Positions 23,081 through 35,672 of a stretch of DNA of 64,000 nucleotides are shown here, piece after piece (the first letter of the stretch is position 1; every line of letters starts with the position of its first letter). Under the pieces are notes generated by a model. The model was not told the origin of the DNA. It ran no database searches and saw nothing but the letters and a program-made list of their open reading frames with translations. The DNA comes from Formicarius rufipectus (Eukaryota; Chordata; Aves; Passeriformes; Formicariidae), in assembly GCA_013399695.1 (NCBI GenBank), contig VXAU01003998.1, positions 2,594,409 to 2,658,408 of the forward strand, written 5' to 3'. The position numbers were made by a program, and so were the translations under genes.

Positions 23081-26000
23081 TATTAGGTTAAATCAACAAA
23101 GCCATCGGGAAAGAGACAGGAAGACAAAACAATGGGTGCAGATAAGACACTCCCATCCTATGCAGGAGGGTCATTACAGGACAAGAGGATAACTATTGGC
23201 CCTGAGAAGACAGAATCCATCTCTTTGGGATACTTCTCCACTGCAGGACTAAAAAGCAGGACAAAGGACTCCGTCCAGGATGGATAAGCTATAGGCAACT
23301 GCTGCCAAGAGGTTGTCTTCCCCCAGCGGACACTAGGAAATGTCTAAGAAAGGTTTTCTTACAATATCACATTGCCTTGTCACTAGTAGCTGCTCACCAA
23401 GGTTTGGAAAACTGCTGAATGAATTTGAATTTTGAGTGTCTATTTAAAATAAATGTAGTGGTCTTTGTCTAGGTGGACTACATGGGCACTAGGCAGCTGA
23501 AGTCACCTTCAGACAACTCCCACATTGGGTATGAGTGGCATAACCTGTAATAGAGGCACTACCTTCCTTCACCAAGTGGCACCTGTGTGACGTGTTTAAG
23601 CATCACCCAAAGCCAAGCAACACATTTTGTTGATATGTTTGTTGGACAGTGCCCCTGCATGAGTGCAGCGCTGTCGAGCCATGCTGCTCAGCTGACAGCA
23701 CAGCTTTCAAGAAGCAAAATACAGTGTCTGCTCAATGCAAACGTATTAGCTCATCTGCAGCTGGTTCAAGGCTCTGATGTAGCACCACGTTGTGCAACAC
23801 AAGCAGTTTTAGCAACCATTAACTAATCTCCACTTTACACTGCCAGTCTGGTTACTTTAGCTAGGGCCAGAGTAGACTAAATGGATAAGAAGGAACTCCC
23901 AAGCACTGTCTGAGAGTTCCTGCTTCCAAGCTATACCCTCATTTCAAGTTGCTTCTTGTACTGGGGAAGGGCATCTAATATCAGGTTGCCAATACCCAGC
24001 CATGCCTCCATTGCTAAGCTGGGCAAAAGTAGGAGCTGTTTTGAAAGAGACCACAAAAAGTGTCCTCAAGTATCCAAAAAGCTTGAAGACATGTGGTTCT
24101 GTCAAGTGGGGCCCAACAAAAAGCTACAGTAAGTCTTTTTTGCACAAAGGGCAGCTAAGGCTGTATGCAGGAAAATGGCAACTGGCATGGAAATGCAGCA
24201 GCAAAGACAAATGCCACCCTAAGGAGGGAGAAGTCCCACCAGAGCAGGGGTGCATAGGCTGTGTGTCACATCAGTCTGCCCTTCAAGACAGCTCAGCTTG
24301 GGCACAATGCTGTCAGCTCATGTTATGGGAAGCTACAAGACAACTGCAAGGAGGCACTTCTTTTAAGAGGACATTATTATTGTCACCAATTTTATTTGTG
24401 GAGAACTTTGCCCCTCCCGAATAGCTGGCAGCCGTGATTGCTTAGGGTCTGTCAGTAGTTCAGGGTTTGTCAATGCTAACAGCTCTGAAGCAAGCTTGCA
24501 CTGGAAAGGAAACTGCTTCTGCAGCAGAAAAGCACAAGCATGCACAAGCGCAGAAGAAGAGATCATATTTTCCAAACTATCTGGCAAGGACTTGATAAAA
24601 GGCATTACACATACTGTCTACTCAGCTGCAGCAAGCAACAGATACCTAGAGCTAGGAGAGAGGCTCCTTGGTAATGCAGAATTAATCCCTAACAAACAAT
24701 TTATTTTCAAAATGAGCATGTAAGCAAAAGAACCAAAGACCTCCAGCTGATGCAAACTGGCACTGCTTTTTGGCAGGCAGAGGGATGGTGCTGATATGAA
24801 CTGGCAAAAGCATTTAGGCCTACACATCTGTGCAATAGCAAGAGAAATCCAAATAAACTGAGCTTCAACTAAACTGAGTCTTTCACATTTCAGATCAGTT
24901 GCCTCCAGATGTCCCCAAGCTTTCAGACCATTGGGTGCAAGTCACCAACCAATCTAACAGAAGCCCACTGACTGATATTTCCATCCATTAATAAATCCAG
25001 TTGTGTTTGCTCATGTATCTTCCTCGTTACCCAGGTATTCATTGGACAGTTACCAGTTGCACCAGGCTGTTATGAACCACCACTGCTCCTGAGACAGGGT
25101 GAGCCCAAGCAGTTCCTGCATTTGACACTCCTTTCGTATGACTGAAGATGGAGCTGTCAGCATCAGCTCTGCTGCAGGCCCCAGCAGCCCATCCCAGGAG
25201 GGACTTATTTAAAATGGCAAATAACAGAAGATATTTCGCCCAGCCCTGATGCAAATTCTCCTGCAGAAGATGTGGGCTGCAGGAGTGGAAGCCACTGCAG
25301 ACCTGTCTGTGAGAAAGGCAACTCTGAGTGCTGAAACCTGGGATTAAGGCACTCCAAGAACTGCCTTACACATCTGGTGTGTGTTAGGATGGATACACTG
25401 GCAAGGAAAACATACATGGGCTCCAAGCAGGGCTGGTTAACCCACTCATGACTGAGTCTCTGTGGAACATGCAGACAGGCTGAGGACTCTAAGATACCTG
25501 GCCAAGCCTCAGAAGAGCAGGGCTGAAATCTCACTAGTGGCCTTTGCTTCCTAGATGATACTGGGAAATCAGGGAGCAATTCAGGTGCCTAAACATAGGT
25601 GTCAAGCATCACTGATGATGCCTTGTGTTACCTGAGACAGCTGCCAAGGCCTGGCAGATGTCATACAGGTCCAGTAGGAAACTACCTCTTCTGGATCCTA
25701 GATCTACAGTGGACAAGTTCTACAGCTAGGGCATCACTTCCCCTTCCTAAACATCTCAACCTCAGCTGTCTAGCCTTGCAGTGGAGCTAATCTGCCCTCT
25801 TTTCCTGAAGCACTAGGCCATGGGGATAGGCACTGAACACCCACAGTGATGACACCCTGGCCTTGGCTGGGCACTGTAGGTGCTCCTCTAGTACTAATCA
25901 TACCAAAGGCACGCCATGCAGGACAGCTGCCTTCCCAGAATGTGCTGCACATCTTAGGGCTTATTTTTCACCCGTATACCAGAATGTCATGCTCCAGAAC

Positions 26001-29000
26001 ACAACCTGAGTCCCTTCCATAAAAATACAACCCTGTGTCTTCCTTCATCAGTGTGCATCCTCAAGGCTTCTCCAATTGGGGGACTTTAGAACAGAAGAAC
26101 CACCCCATAAGAACCCATTCTCCATGCATTTGCCTTCAAAGAATGCCAAAACACCTCTTCAGTCAGTCGAAAGACTCAGCGTGATGAGGAGTTTGTTGGA
26201 CTCATATCAAGGAAACAGGAACTGCAGCTACAGGAGGTCAAAGCTGCTGTGCAGGTGGGGGGAGTAGAGCCCTCCCTCACCTGTCCCAGGTGAGTGGGCA
26301 CCATCCTTACCAGGCAGGTTTGCATAGCTGGACTGTACCAGCAGAGCTGCATGGAGAGGATGAAGTGAGAGCACCAAATCCTTGTGACCCTTCCTCTGAT
26401 CCCCTGAGGGCCACTGCAGGTTTGCAGTCACTCAGAGCTTGATTACAGTCCCAGGAGCCTAGCAGTCACCCCAACGCTTCCTGGAGCCTGGGCAACAACT
26501 TTATTTGGGCCAGGACTCCCACACCCTTCAAAGAAAAAGCTGTTCCCTTGAAAACATGGCACTGATGAGATCTCAAAGCACCTCCTAGCCACGTGGTCTG
26601 TTCAGTTGCTAGTCAGTGTATCGACAGAGGTAGCAGCCAGGTTGGACAAGTGTGTATCCAGGAGCAAGCCCAGCTCTGTGGAGAGGACCGAGGTTCAGGA
26701 GTCAGCTCAGCCACTGTGCAGAACCCACAAATGGACACATGGGTCGCAGAGGTGATGGATGCAAAGAGGGGTTTCAGGCAGAGCATCAGCCAGGCTGGAT
26801 TAGCAAGGTCAGTGAGGGTCAGAGCAGAGGGGCCCAGGATTCCTAGGGCATGCCAAAGCAAAGCAGTTCCTGCCACACAGCCAGCCCTTCCACTTACTGC
26901 AAGCAAAAGGGTTTTCAGATTTTGGGAAAAGCCCTAAACCCTCTGAAGTAAGTTCACCCTACAAAATCCAGGGGCAAGGGATTCCCACAAGGTTCAGAGC
27001 CAGACTTCACACCAAGAGTTTTAAAACAGCCAGTCTTTCAGCCAGCAGAGAGGCTTCTGTGTTTAAAAAAAAAAAAAAAGGAAAATTCAAAATGAAGGCT
27101 GCTGGGCAATCCCTTGCTTTAACACACACTTCTCCAAACCCATAGCTCTAGGTAGCAAAATAAGCTCAGAGGCAAGGTGAGGCAAGGCAAGACAAGCCAG
27201 GCTTAATTTATTTTTTCCCCCCAAGGAGAAAAGGGCAGTGAAGGCACCTGATACCTCCTATAATTAGAGACGGTTCTTTGCTGCTAATGCCACTGCCAGA
27301 GCACCTATATCCAATTTGGAAATCATAAGTATAACCCAGCCTCATTAAATAATCCATCTGGTCCTCCCCTGTTCATTTCCCTACTATTTTTCCACTTTAA
27401 TGAGCCCAGCTGGGTCAAACTGTGACCAGTTACTCCTGAGCAGGGATCAGCCATCCCTCCATCCCACCCCCAAGGAATCTAGCGCACTGAGGGGTCCAAA
27501 GACTCTTCAAGTATCACTTTTCCCAGACAACCTCCTTCCAACCATGGGTATACTTAGCAACAGCAGTCACTTTAGCAAAGACCCTTGAGAATCCTCTAAA
27601 GATCTGGAGAATTCAAGACAGCTGGGGATAGACATGGCAAGGAAATGCCTGGGGCTTTCTGGCACAGCAAAGCCTCTCCCCAGGCAGTGACCATACATGG
27701 GCTGCCAAGGGCTCCCCGCAGCTCATGGGGTGGGAGACCCCAGAAGGAAGGAAACAGGGAATTTGGGAAAAGCCCATCTCATCTCAGATCTCACAGACAA
27801 GATAAACCTGCCACATGAGCTGTGCTGCCTCACAGATGCAGATATCCTGCAGAGTATAGCCCAAGCTATAGGCACGTGCACTGCCATGGGTGTAGAAATC
27901 AAGGGCAGGGGTAACCTGAAGCCTCCAGAGCTTTATGGATAGCACTCTGAGTAACAGACCCAATACATACTGGTCTCCCAACCTCCCACCATCAGGGCAG
28001 GACAGCCCAAGCAGCCATGTCCCCAGAGCTCCCCCAGCTTTTCGTTTACTTGGGAAGGTTCACACTGCAGCAGTTTCCTATATAGCAATTCCAATTGATG
28101 GAAGAGAGCGTAACACCGAGTCTGGTTTAAGGAGTGTTACACTATCATCAGCAAGATTTAGCCAGCATTTTGTATGGGAAATAGTCCCATACAAATTAGT
28201 CACAATTTGTATGAGAAAATAGAATAGACTGTGTTCAAATTAAGACTTTGAACACATTTTCTAATGCGAGCTCCTCTTCTGTATGCACTGGACAGAGTTA
28301 AATAGACAAGCACCTGTATTTTACTTCCAACAGCTCCCACTGTGTATTTGCACCCAGAAGCCTTGGGATTTATTTTCCTGGCAGCTCCATCATAAGACTC
28401 ACTGCTCACACCTCCATCACGCTTTAGGATGTCTTAGGAGCATTGTCCTGACTCCACCCATATACAGGTCAGCTTGAAAAGAGCTTTTTCATCAAGGAGA
28501 GAAGATCAGAGAGCTGAGCTAGCTACAGGGTGAGAAAAGACAGCGCCAAACAGCAAGTAAACACTTCCTTCCTCCATTTTGGGAGTGGAAATCACCAGTC
28601 TAAGCAAGCATCTAAATAGCACAAGTAAAAGCAGGAGAAATTTAGAGCTGCACATGAAACTATTACACAAATAGTGAGGGAAAGTAATTCTTCATAATTT
28701 TAAAACAAAGGAACTTATTTTTGCTAGCTACATTTGCCATCAAGTTTTATATTTCATTAGGAAATTTCATTAAGATTCTAAAACACACACAGCTAGAGAG
28801 GGAGGGATGAGCCACTCTGCTATCAGTGTACACATACACTCTTTTAAAGCATGTTTCTAAAGACTGCAAGGGCCTGAGTGCTACAAAGCAGACTTCTCCA
28901 GACAGACTCTTATTTAGCAGTAACTCCAGAAGGAAACGGAAAAGGGAACAAACTGACTGTGCCCCATCCCTGGCTCTGCCTATACCAATGTACCTGCACT

Positions 29001-30920
29001 TACTTCCGCAAGAGGGAAGCAGGAATGTTTGATTGCCTTGGGTCAGGTGCAGCCTCTGCTCCTTGCTACTGCAAGGTGAGCTGAGCCTGCAGTAAGGCTG
29101 GAGGCAATGCTGGGAATCAATGGATACCAGTGCTGAGGAAAGCTCTGTGCTGCCCTGGCAGCCAAGGCTTTCCTTTGTTTCAGCAGAATCATACACAGAG
29201 CCTTCCAGCACCTTTTGAAGCTTCCAGTCAAATCTTCAGTCAAGGCTAATTGCTGTCAGGTGTCAGCCTAAACACTTAGTGCAACCACTAATGACAGGAG
29301 ATGACACACCTTTCTCCTCTCATTGTCACTCAAGGGGGTTTTTTTCCTGTCAACATTAACCGTGCTGGCTCTCAGAAGCCTTAGGGAGAAATGCTAATGC
29401 AAGCTTTGAACCTGGAGGTGAAAAATCAGGCAACCTCCTAAGCTTCTCAGATGTTCAGGCTGAATCCAGTCCAAATCTGAGTACTTCTGGGTGATGCGAG
29501 TTTATCTCTGCTTCTACCACAGAGAGATGTGGTCTCTGCTACTGATCGTCTTATTTTAGACCCTATGGAAAGCTGTCTATGTTGGAGTGAACAGACTCCA
29601 AATTTTACAGTCTCTGATGATAAAGCTATAAAGCAGAGCAGAGGCACAGGGAGATGTAAAACCTTAGAGCATCTAGCCTGAAACGTTGCCAGGTTAATTT
29701 GGCTAGAGACCTAGGGGACACAGCAAGAAATAAGATGTGCCCAGCAAGAAGAGGCAGCTGATCTCCACCCATTGGTCTTAGAGATGGGGCTGATTTTGGC
29801 TGCAGAGCACTGAGCTTGCCTGCTTCTGGATCTGTCATTCCCCCCTTGATGAACCCCTCCCAAGGGCTTTGAAGTCCAAAAGCGGTGAGATCTTTAGGTA
29901 AACCAAGTCTCTCGGTAGCTGGAGAAGTTTGTCAAAAGCCTAATGGATCATCTGTCCCATTCCAACCTCATGGGTCATTGTTTTGGTCGCTCATCCTCCT
30001 TGCCCACCATTGCCCTCCCTATTTTCCAGCCTCCCAGTATCCCGGGACTGGTAGGCAGCAGTGATGTCCCCAAACCTCACCTCTCGCTGTCCTCAGGGGA
30101 TTCATCTCCCACTGGACTCACACCTTCTGCACCCTCCTGGCACCCCTCGGAGTCTGACATCTCCTCTCCTGGTTGGCACGGCAGACACACAGACAGCTCC
30201 AGCGCAAGGGTGCTGCTGCCGTTTTGCTTTTCCTGTGTTCAGCAGAAGTGAGCTGTGCCGGAAACTTCATGGGCTGAGGGTTTGGGGGGTTGGGACAGGG
30301 CAGAGGGAAGGTGAATTTTGGGGGTGGTTTGGTTTTTTTAAAAAAACCACTGAAACTGACTTAAGGTTTTATCTGTTGGCAGCTAGATGTTTGGAAGTGC
30401 TTGGCTAACTCAAAAAGAAAGCAGGGGGCGTGGACCTCCCCACTATGGCAGGAGAGGCACCACTCCCCTAGCTGCCCATGCCACTCTAAACCACGGCACC
30501 CTACACTGCACCAGTCCCAGGGTGCTGCCACAGCTGCTGTCAAGGTTGTTCTGATTTCACATCTCTCAGTGTCCACTGGAGCCAAAGGGTCTGCTTCTGC
30601 CCTGCAGCTGACACCACTCTCCTCCCTTCCAGGCTCTGCTCTGTGCTCACAGCTTCCTGCTGATGCCGTTGTGGGTTTTGGTTCTAGAACACCTTATGGA
30701 GCCTGAACTGTTATCTTTTTTTCTCTTCACCACTGGGGAAGGGCACAAGCATTCCCAAATTTGGAGGTGGACCAACAGGCAAGAGGTTCCCACTCCTCAC
30801 AGCACAGCCCCTGTCCCCCTTAGAGCCCCCCCCACTGGGGGAGGCAGATCCTGTTGGCACCATGTCATGAAACAGGGTCTGGCCACCCAGGCAGGCAACA
30901 CCCACCTCTCCCACCAAAGC

Positions 30921-30926
30921 TTTATT
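30921..30926 (-). terminator. TNNI2 polyadenylation signal
   Basis: AATAAA on the minus strand lies 129 bp past the stop codon, giving a 3'UTR of roughly 150 bp. It is the first canonical signal after the stop. Confidence 0.75.
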
Positions 30927-31054
30927 TACATCATTGCTGCCACGATGCAGCTTTTCACAAAACTAGAGAGAAATGTCACCCAGCCAGTGCCCCTGAGCCC
31001 AGCAGGGCAATGGGGACAGCAGGGAGAGGAGGACAGGTGTGGAGAGGCAGGTGC

Positions 31055-31153
31055 TTAGGACTCGCCAGCCTCAAACATCTTCTTTCTGCCCTCCATGCCA
31101 GACTTCTCCTCAATGTTCTTTCTCCAGTCGCCGACATCACGAAGATCCTTCTC
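31055..31153 (-). CDS. TNNI2: TNNI2 last coding exon
   Basis: The acceptor is CCCCCAG. The exon encodes EKDLRDVGDWRKNIEEK, then SGMEGRKKMFEAGES and TAA. This is the C-terminal mobile domain that contacts actin. The AGES ending is the bird form; mammals end in FESES. Confidence 0.97.
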   Translation of the reverse strand, partial: EKDLRDVGDWRKNIEEKSGMEGRKKMFEAGES

Positions 31154-34100
31154 CTGGGGGAGGGATGGTCAAGTTGGTATGAGTGGTGCCTCCCAGGGAA
31201 AGAACCCTCCTGGGCAGGGCCTCTCATCTATACACCCATGGAAATCCCCACGGCAGCCAGAGGAACCCATTTCCACCCATGCTATACATCTTTTTGGACT
31301 GCACCCTCCTGTTTCAACATCATGGGTGCCAGAGGAGGAAATACTGATCAGGAATGACGTTATGGAGAAAGACTCACTCTCAACCCTGTCTATCACACAG
31401 GGAGGAGTGAGCCCTGAAGAATGGGGACTGCCTCCTGTTACAGGCACAGGGGAGAGGGAAGGAGTACCTTCTCAGTGTCCTCCTTCTTCACTTGCTTCAG
31501 GTTGGCTCGGAGGTCCATGCAGACCTTGTGCTTGGAGCCCAGCAGGGCCCGCAGCATCGCATCAGCAGACATGCGCACCCTGCGCAGGGGTGGCCTCTTG
31601 AACTTGCCACGCAGGTCAAAGAGTTTCTGGCTCAAGTCTTCCAGCTGTGGGGGGATAAATGAGGGGGGTAGAGAGAGAGCAGGGCACAGGTTTCATGAGA
31701 TGGACCCAAGCAGTGCAGGAAGGCATGAAGAATGGGCTGGAGACTCCCTCAAGGATGGTTCCAGAGGAAACTCACCTCCTTGGTAGTCTTCTGTAGCTTC
31801 ACTTCTGTGTCATACCTCTCCTCATCCACTGACTCTATCTTGGCATGAAGCTTTTTACACAGCTCCTGGGAGGGGAGGAGAGCAGAGAGGGATTTTGACT
31901 GCTAGGACCCACACACATCATTCCTCTCTCCTGATCACTCTGAAAGACTTCAGTCCAAAAGACTAGGTGGGGTCGAGACTAGATAGCAAAGGGTGGCTTG
32001 TCAGCCAGCTCCTAATCTCCATGCTACTGTCTTCATGCAAATGCTGCCTCAACACATCATTAAAAGCACATCTTGCACAACAGCCAGACCCCTTTCTTTT
32101 TGCAGAGACCCCATCTGCCTCTCAAGCCAGTTCCACACCCATCCAGCTCCAGGAAGAAGAGGGTGAAGATGGGAAGGCCAATCTAGATCCAGCAGGCTGA
32201 CTGATAGAGTAAAATCTTTTCTGCTCCAGCACTGTGAAAGGGTTAAAGAAGCCTTTACCTGCAGTTCCTGCATGGATCCTGGGAGTGATAGAGGAGGGCA
32301 ATGCTCTGCAAGGTAGTTTTGCTTTTCCACTTCTTTAGCAGCTGCTTCTTTTTCGATTTCAGTGACAGCAAGCTGGAGCATAGCACTCTGAAAGGCAGCA
32401 GGAGGATGGTCAGTGCAGGGTAGAGGCAAGGGAGGAGGGCAAGGGGGTTCACAAGGGAGTAGGCACCCTGATGGAGAGGCAGCTTGGGGAGTTCCCATCA
32501 ATACCACCATCTCTGAGCAAGGGATACTGATGGGACCTACTAAGCATGGGGTGGGAGTCCCCCACATTGTGCATCATGGCTTCTTCTAGGAGGGAGAGTG
32601 CTGGGAGCTGGGTGGCTTAGGATGGGAGATAGGATGGTCAGGACACACATTGCACAGCCACAGCAGTGCCACGTACCTTCAGGTGCTGCCGACGGGCAGT
32701 GGCTGCCCTCCTTTTTTTCTGCAAGTGGAAGAAACAAGAGAGAAGCAGGTTATCAGGTGCCCTTTCCCCTTTCAATTGCCCTTCCCCATGTAACAGCACA
32801 GTCCACTGAGGACCTGCAGCCCTGCCAGGGAGCAGCTCCAGCCAGGATGGACAGCTTGACACACAACTGGTCCCCAAACCAGTGGCACTCAAGGAAGAGA
32901 CTCCCTGCTGAACCCAGCCTTGCCAACCTCAGGTAGCTAAAACCTACAAGCCTCAGAAAAAGATAACAAGGGTGATGAACTTGAAAATATGAATATAAAA
33001 TATAATTTCAAACTTGGCTGCTTGGAATTTTTAGCCTTTTGTCTAATTTCCTTTTCACTCAGATATGTGTTTTACTTTGCATTCAAGCGAATGGCCCCAA
33101 TGTCTCTGGGCACTCAGGAGCTATGGGATGTCTTTCTGAGCGGTCCATGGCATGTGTCCTTCTGATGCTCTGGTGAGAAGGACAACCAGGCAGGTGAAAA
33201 CATGAAGGCTGTGTAATATCTTGGAGCTGAAAAGACCCAGTGCAAGTGATGCTGAACTGAAGGTCCATCACAACTGGAAGACAGATACAACTACAGGCTT
33301 CTCTTCTGTACCTGTCATGTGCTGGAACAGCAGCAACAGGACTCCTATTTATAAAAGAAGCCACAACTTCTGTATTTCAGCTGTTTCCTCAGCATGTTGC
33401 CCAGAAGACCAGGCAAGGCTGAGTTGGCATAGGCAAAACACACCACATCTGATGTGCTGTGAGGTGGGGAGTAGAAAGCAGCACTTGGGTGTGAGTCTGT
33501 GCATAGAGGAGGAAGTGGATAGGATGTACAGAGCAAAATGTAACAAAATCTGACATGTCTTGCATATGCAAATGGTGCCAAGGCCCTCCTGACAGGGCTG
33601 GAGGGCTCTACAGAGGAAAGGCATCCAGTTGAGAGATGCAGCACACCATTAACCAGCAGATCCTTTGAATGCTGTTAGCCCAGGGCTTATTCTTCATCTG
33701 GATACTGGTACCTTAGAAAAGTGTCCTCACAGTTTTTTTCTGGAAGCTCTGGGTTTGATGGGGAATAAAAGCACCTGTTGGACATCGGCACAACACTGTG
33801 GAATTTCTATGTGTCCCTGACACCTCTTTTTTCTCTCAGTGAAAACAAGCTTGAGCTTGTGATGTTTCAGACATATGGGGAGTTGCCAAGCACAGACGAA
33901 GAATGGAGCAATTTGTTAAGAGGAAATGTGGAGTGACAAAGCCACGAACAATCCTCCCACACCTTCCCCTGCGTTTCTCCAGCCACGTCCAGCCCCACCT
34001 GGCTCTGCCAGAAGCCAGGGAAAACTTGCTAAGAATGCAACCTCCACCCTGCTCATGATCCCCTGGATCCAGGTCTGCCTGGATTGCCTTTGAGAAGCGA

Positions 34101-34671
34101 TTTGGCAGTACTCAGTGGGTAGAAAATGAAGTGCTGGATGTGGGGAAGGAGGAGAGGATGCTAGGCCAAGGGCTGGGTGGTGGATGGATGATGGAGGAGA
34201 GGTGGATCTGGACCACTGCCTTCCCAGCACCATCTCGTGGCCGGCTGGGGAAGCAGGAGTGGGGGTGGGGGGGAAGCATCTAACTCCAAGCCAGGAGAAA
34301 GAAATGCCTTTCAAAAGGGATTTTTCTTCTCCTTCCCATGTTTACCAGGAGGAGTCAGCAAGAAAGCCTTGCCATGAGCCATTCTTCCTACACACAGAGC
34401 AGCTGATTTTCCTAGGGAGGAATAGTGAAGTCATGAGCATCACTAAAGGAAAAACCCCAGCAAGACACACTTACCTCTTCACTGTTCAGGAAAAGCAGAT
34501 GGACAACGAAAGGAAGAGAAAAGGGAAAGAGGAGAAAAAGGCAGTTAGTTAGGATCCTAACTGGAAACAATCTGAGGAATCTTAACAAACATAAAAAGTT
34601 GGCAGATGAACAGAAGTTTTTAAATGCCAACAATATATTAGAGACAGAAAAATGGGAACTTACTCAGACAT
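31055..34671 (-). CDS. TNNI2: Troponin I, fast skeletal muscle (TNNI2), complete
   Basis: TnI is the inhibitory subunit of the troponin complex on the sarcomeric thin filament. It binds actin-tropomyosin at low Ca2+ and TnC at high Ca2+. Seven coding exons were read: 34671-34664, 34481-34475, 32718-32677, 32387-32259, 31865-31776, 31644-31468 and 31153-31055. They give 183 codons with all phases consistent. Landmarks: N-terminal TnC-binding helix RRAATARRQHLK, the TnT-binding helical region (about 58-105), the inhibitory peptide GKFKRPPLRRVR (about 105-116), switch region AMLRALLGSKHK, and the C-terminal mobile domain ending FEAGES. There is no cardiac-type N-terminal extension. It differs from chicken, as I recall it, at a few sites: Glu for Asp in KIESVDEE, Thr for Asn in QKTTKE, Cys for Asn at 134. 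SYT8 lies upstream and LSP1 downstream, as in mammals. Confidence 0.97.
31468..31644 (-). CDS. TNNI2: TNNI2 exon with inhibitory and switch regions
   Basis: The exon is 177 bp, phase 0 at both ends, with acceptor CCCCACAG and donor GTACTC. It encodes the end of the coiled coil, the inhibitory peptide (FKRPPLRRVR), the switch helix (MSADAMLRALLGS) and Cys134 in KVCMDLRANL. Confidence 0.97.
31776..31865 (-). CDS. TNNI2: TNNI2 exon encoding ELCKKLHAKIESVDEERYDT region
   Basis: The exon is 90 bp, phase 0 at both ends, with acceptor CTCCCAG and donor GTGAGT. It encodes a heptad-patterned helix that pairs with troponin T, and contains Cys65. Confidence 0.97.
32259..32387 (-). CDS. TNNI2: TNNI2 exon encoding SAMLQLAVTEIEKEAAAKEV region
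   Basis: The exon is 129 bp, phase 0 at both ends, with acceptor GCCTTTCAG and donor GTAAAG. It carries Cys49 in YLAEHC and the PPLSLPGSMQEL linker before the TnT-binding coiled coil. Confidence 0.97.
32677..32718 (-). CDS. TNNI2: TNNI2 exon encoding KKRRAATARRQHLK
   Basis: The exon is 42 bp, phase 0 at both ends, with acceptor TTCCACTTGCAG and donor GTACGT. It encodes the basic start of the long helix that packs against the TnC C-lobe. Confidence 0.96.
32719..34474 (-). other. TNNI2 intron after the microexon
   Basis: This 1.75 kb interval has no supported exon. CTATTTATAA at 33345-33354 fits the MEF2 consensus (YTAWWWWTAR) and could be regulatory. Confidence 0.6.
34475..34481 (-). CDS. 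TNNI2: TNNI2 7-nt microexon
   Basis: The microexon TGAAGAG is flanked by CCTGAACAG and GTAAGTG. It completes GA|T and adds GAA GAG, giving the expected MSDEE N-terminus. Without it the frame into the next exon is lost. A 7-bp exon at this position is, as I recall, known from quail troponin I. Confidence 0.93.
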
Positions 34672-34693
34672 CTTGGTTTAGATGGTTGTGAGC
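34664..34693 (-). other. TNNI2: TNNI2 exon 2: 5'UTR end, start codon, first 8 coding bases
   Basis: The acceptor TTCATTTCAG is followed by gctcacaaccatctaaaccaag and the ATG at 34671-34669. Coding is ATG TCT GA, then donor GTAAGT. The acceptor before the ATG shows that at least one non-coding exon lies upstream. Confidence 0.9.
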
Positions 34694-35672
34694 CTGAAAT
34701 GAAAACCAAGAAAAATAGTACATAATTATTCATGCTGGTGGTCACTTTCTTGGGTTCAAAAACAAAGTAACATCCCTCTAGAAACTAAAAAGAGGAACAA
34801 GTTTGTTCTTATTTCCCAACTTCACCAAATTTTCATCATATAGGGAACTAGGCTTCAGTTTGTCGAAAGAGCCAAACATGTGCCTCCTCACAACAACATA
34901 AATCTCAGCATCAGGGGACATCTGGAAAAGGCCAAATGAGGCTGGGCCAGAAAAAGAGAGATTTGTGACAGTGACTCCTGCAGGTATGTTTCTTGTTTGA
35001 CCCCCAGGAAACCCTTCTATTCAATGAAGGAAGGCAAAAGCTATTTTCACTTTACTGCTTCATTTTACCATGCAGCCTTGCTTCACTTCATGAACAAAAA
35101 GTACCCAAAAGCCTGCAAAGGGTTGTCAAGGAACCCAGGTAACAAGGAAGAACTTCAGAGGATGCTGCTGCCAGTGTATGGAGCAGAAGAGTCAGCTGCA
35201 CCAACCTCAGCACAGGTGACATAGAGTGGGGTTGGAAGTTGTAGTTCAGTTGGTAAAGAAATGAAGAGTTTCCCCAGACAATTCCTTGCATTTGCCTAAA
35301 GTGGAAATTTTACAAGTACAATGCAGCATCTTAGAGGAGAAATGGAAGAGCACCTTTGCTTTGCTGTAAATTATTTCCACATAAATAGATATTTACTTTT
35401 CTAACAGAGCAGTATCTCCTGCATGCATCTCTGAATGGAATGAGGCAGGAGTGTCGGCCAAGCCCATACTAGGACTAGTTAGTCCTCTGCAGAGCAGACA
35501 AGCCCCAAAAACGCAGGTGTCTGCAGACCTGGGAGGCTCTCCTGGGAGGTGAAGTGTTAACGGGGGCTCATGCCCAAGGCAGGAGGCACAGCTTGCAGGG
35601 CCAAGGAAACTTTATCCTGGAAAATGTGCAGGCCCATCACATTACTTTAGAGAGGAGGGGGGAAAAGTGCTT

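Larger units (their letters stand above)
18364..30904. other. Intergenic region between LSP1 and TNNI2
   Basis: No gene is supported in this 12.5 kb. Open frames are short, overlap on both strands and match no family I know. Contents: T-run near 18600, A18 near 19554, a G-quadruplex-type tract (21464-21496), a possible ancient interspersed repeat (22890-23080) and an A-run near 27064. The LSP1 upstream promoter region and any TNNI2 3' elements lie here. Confidence 0.6.
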
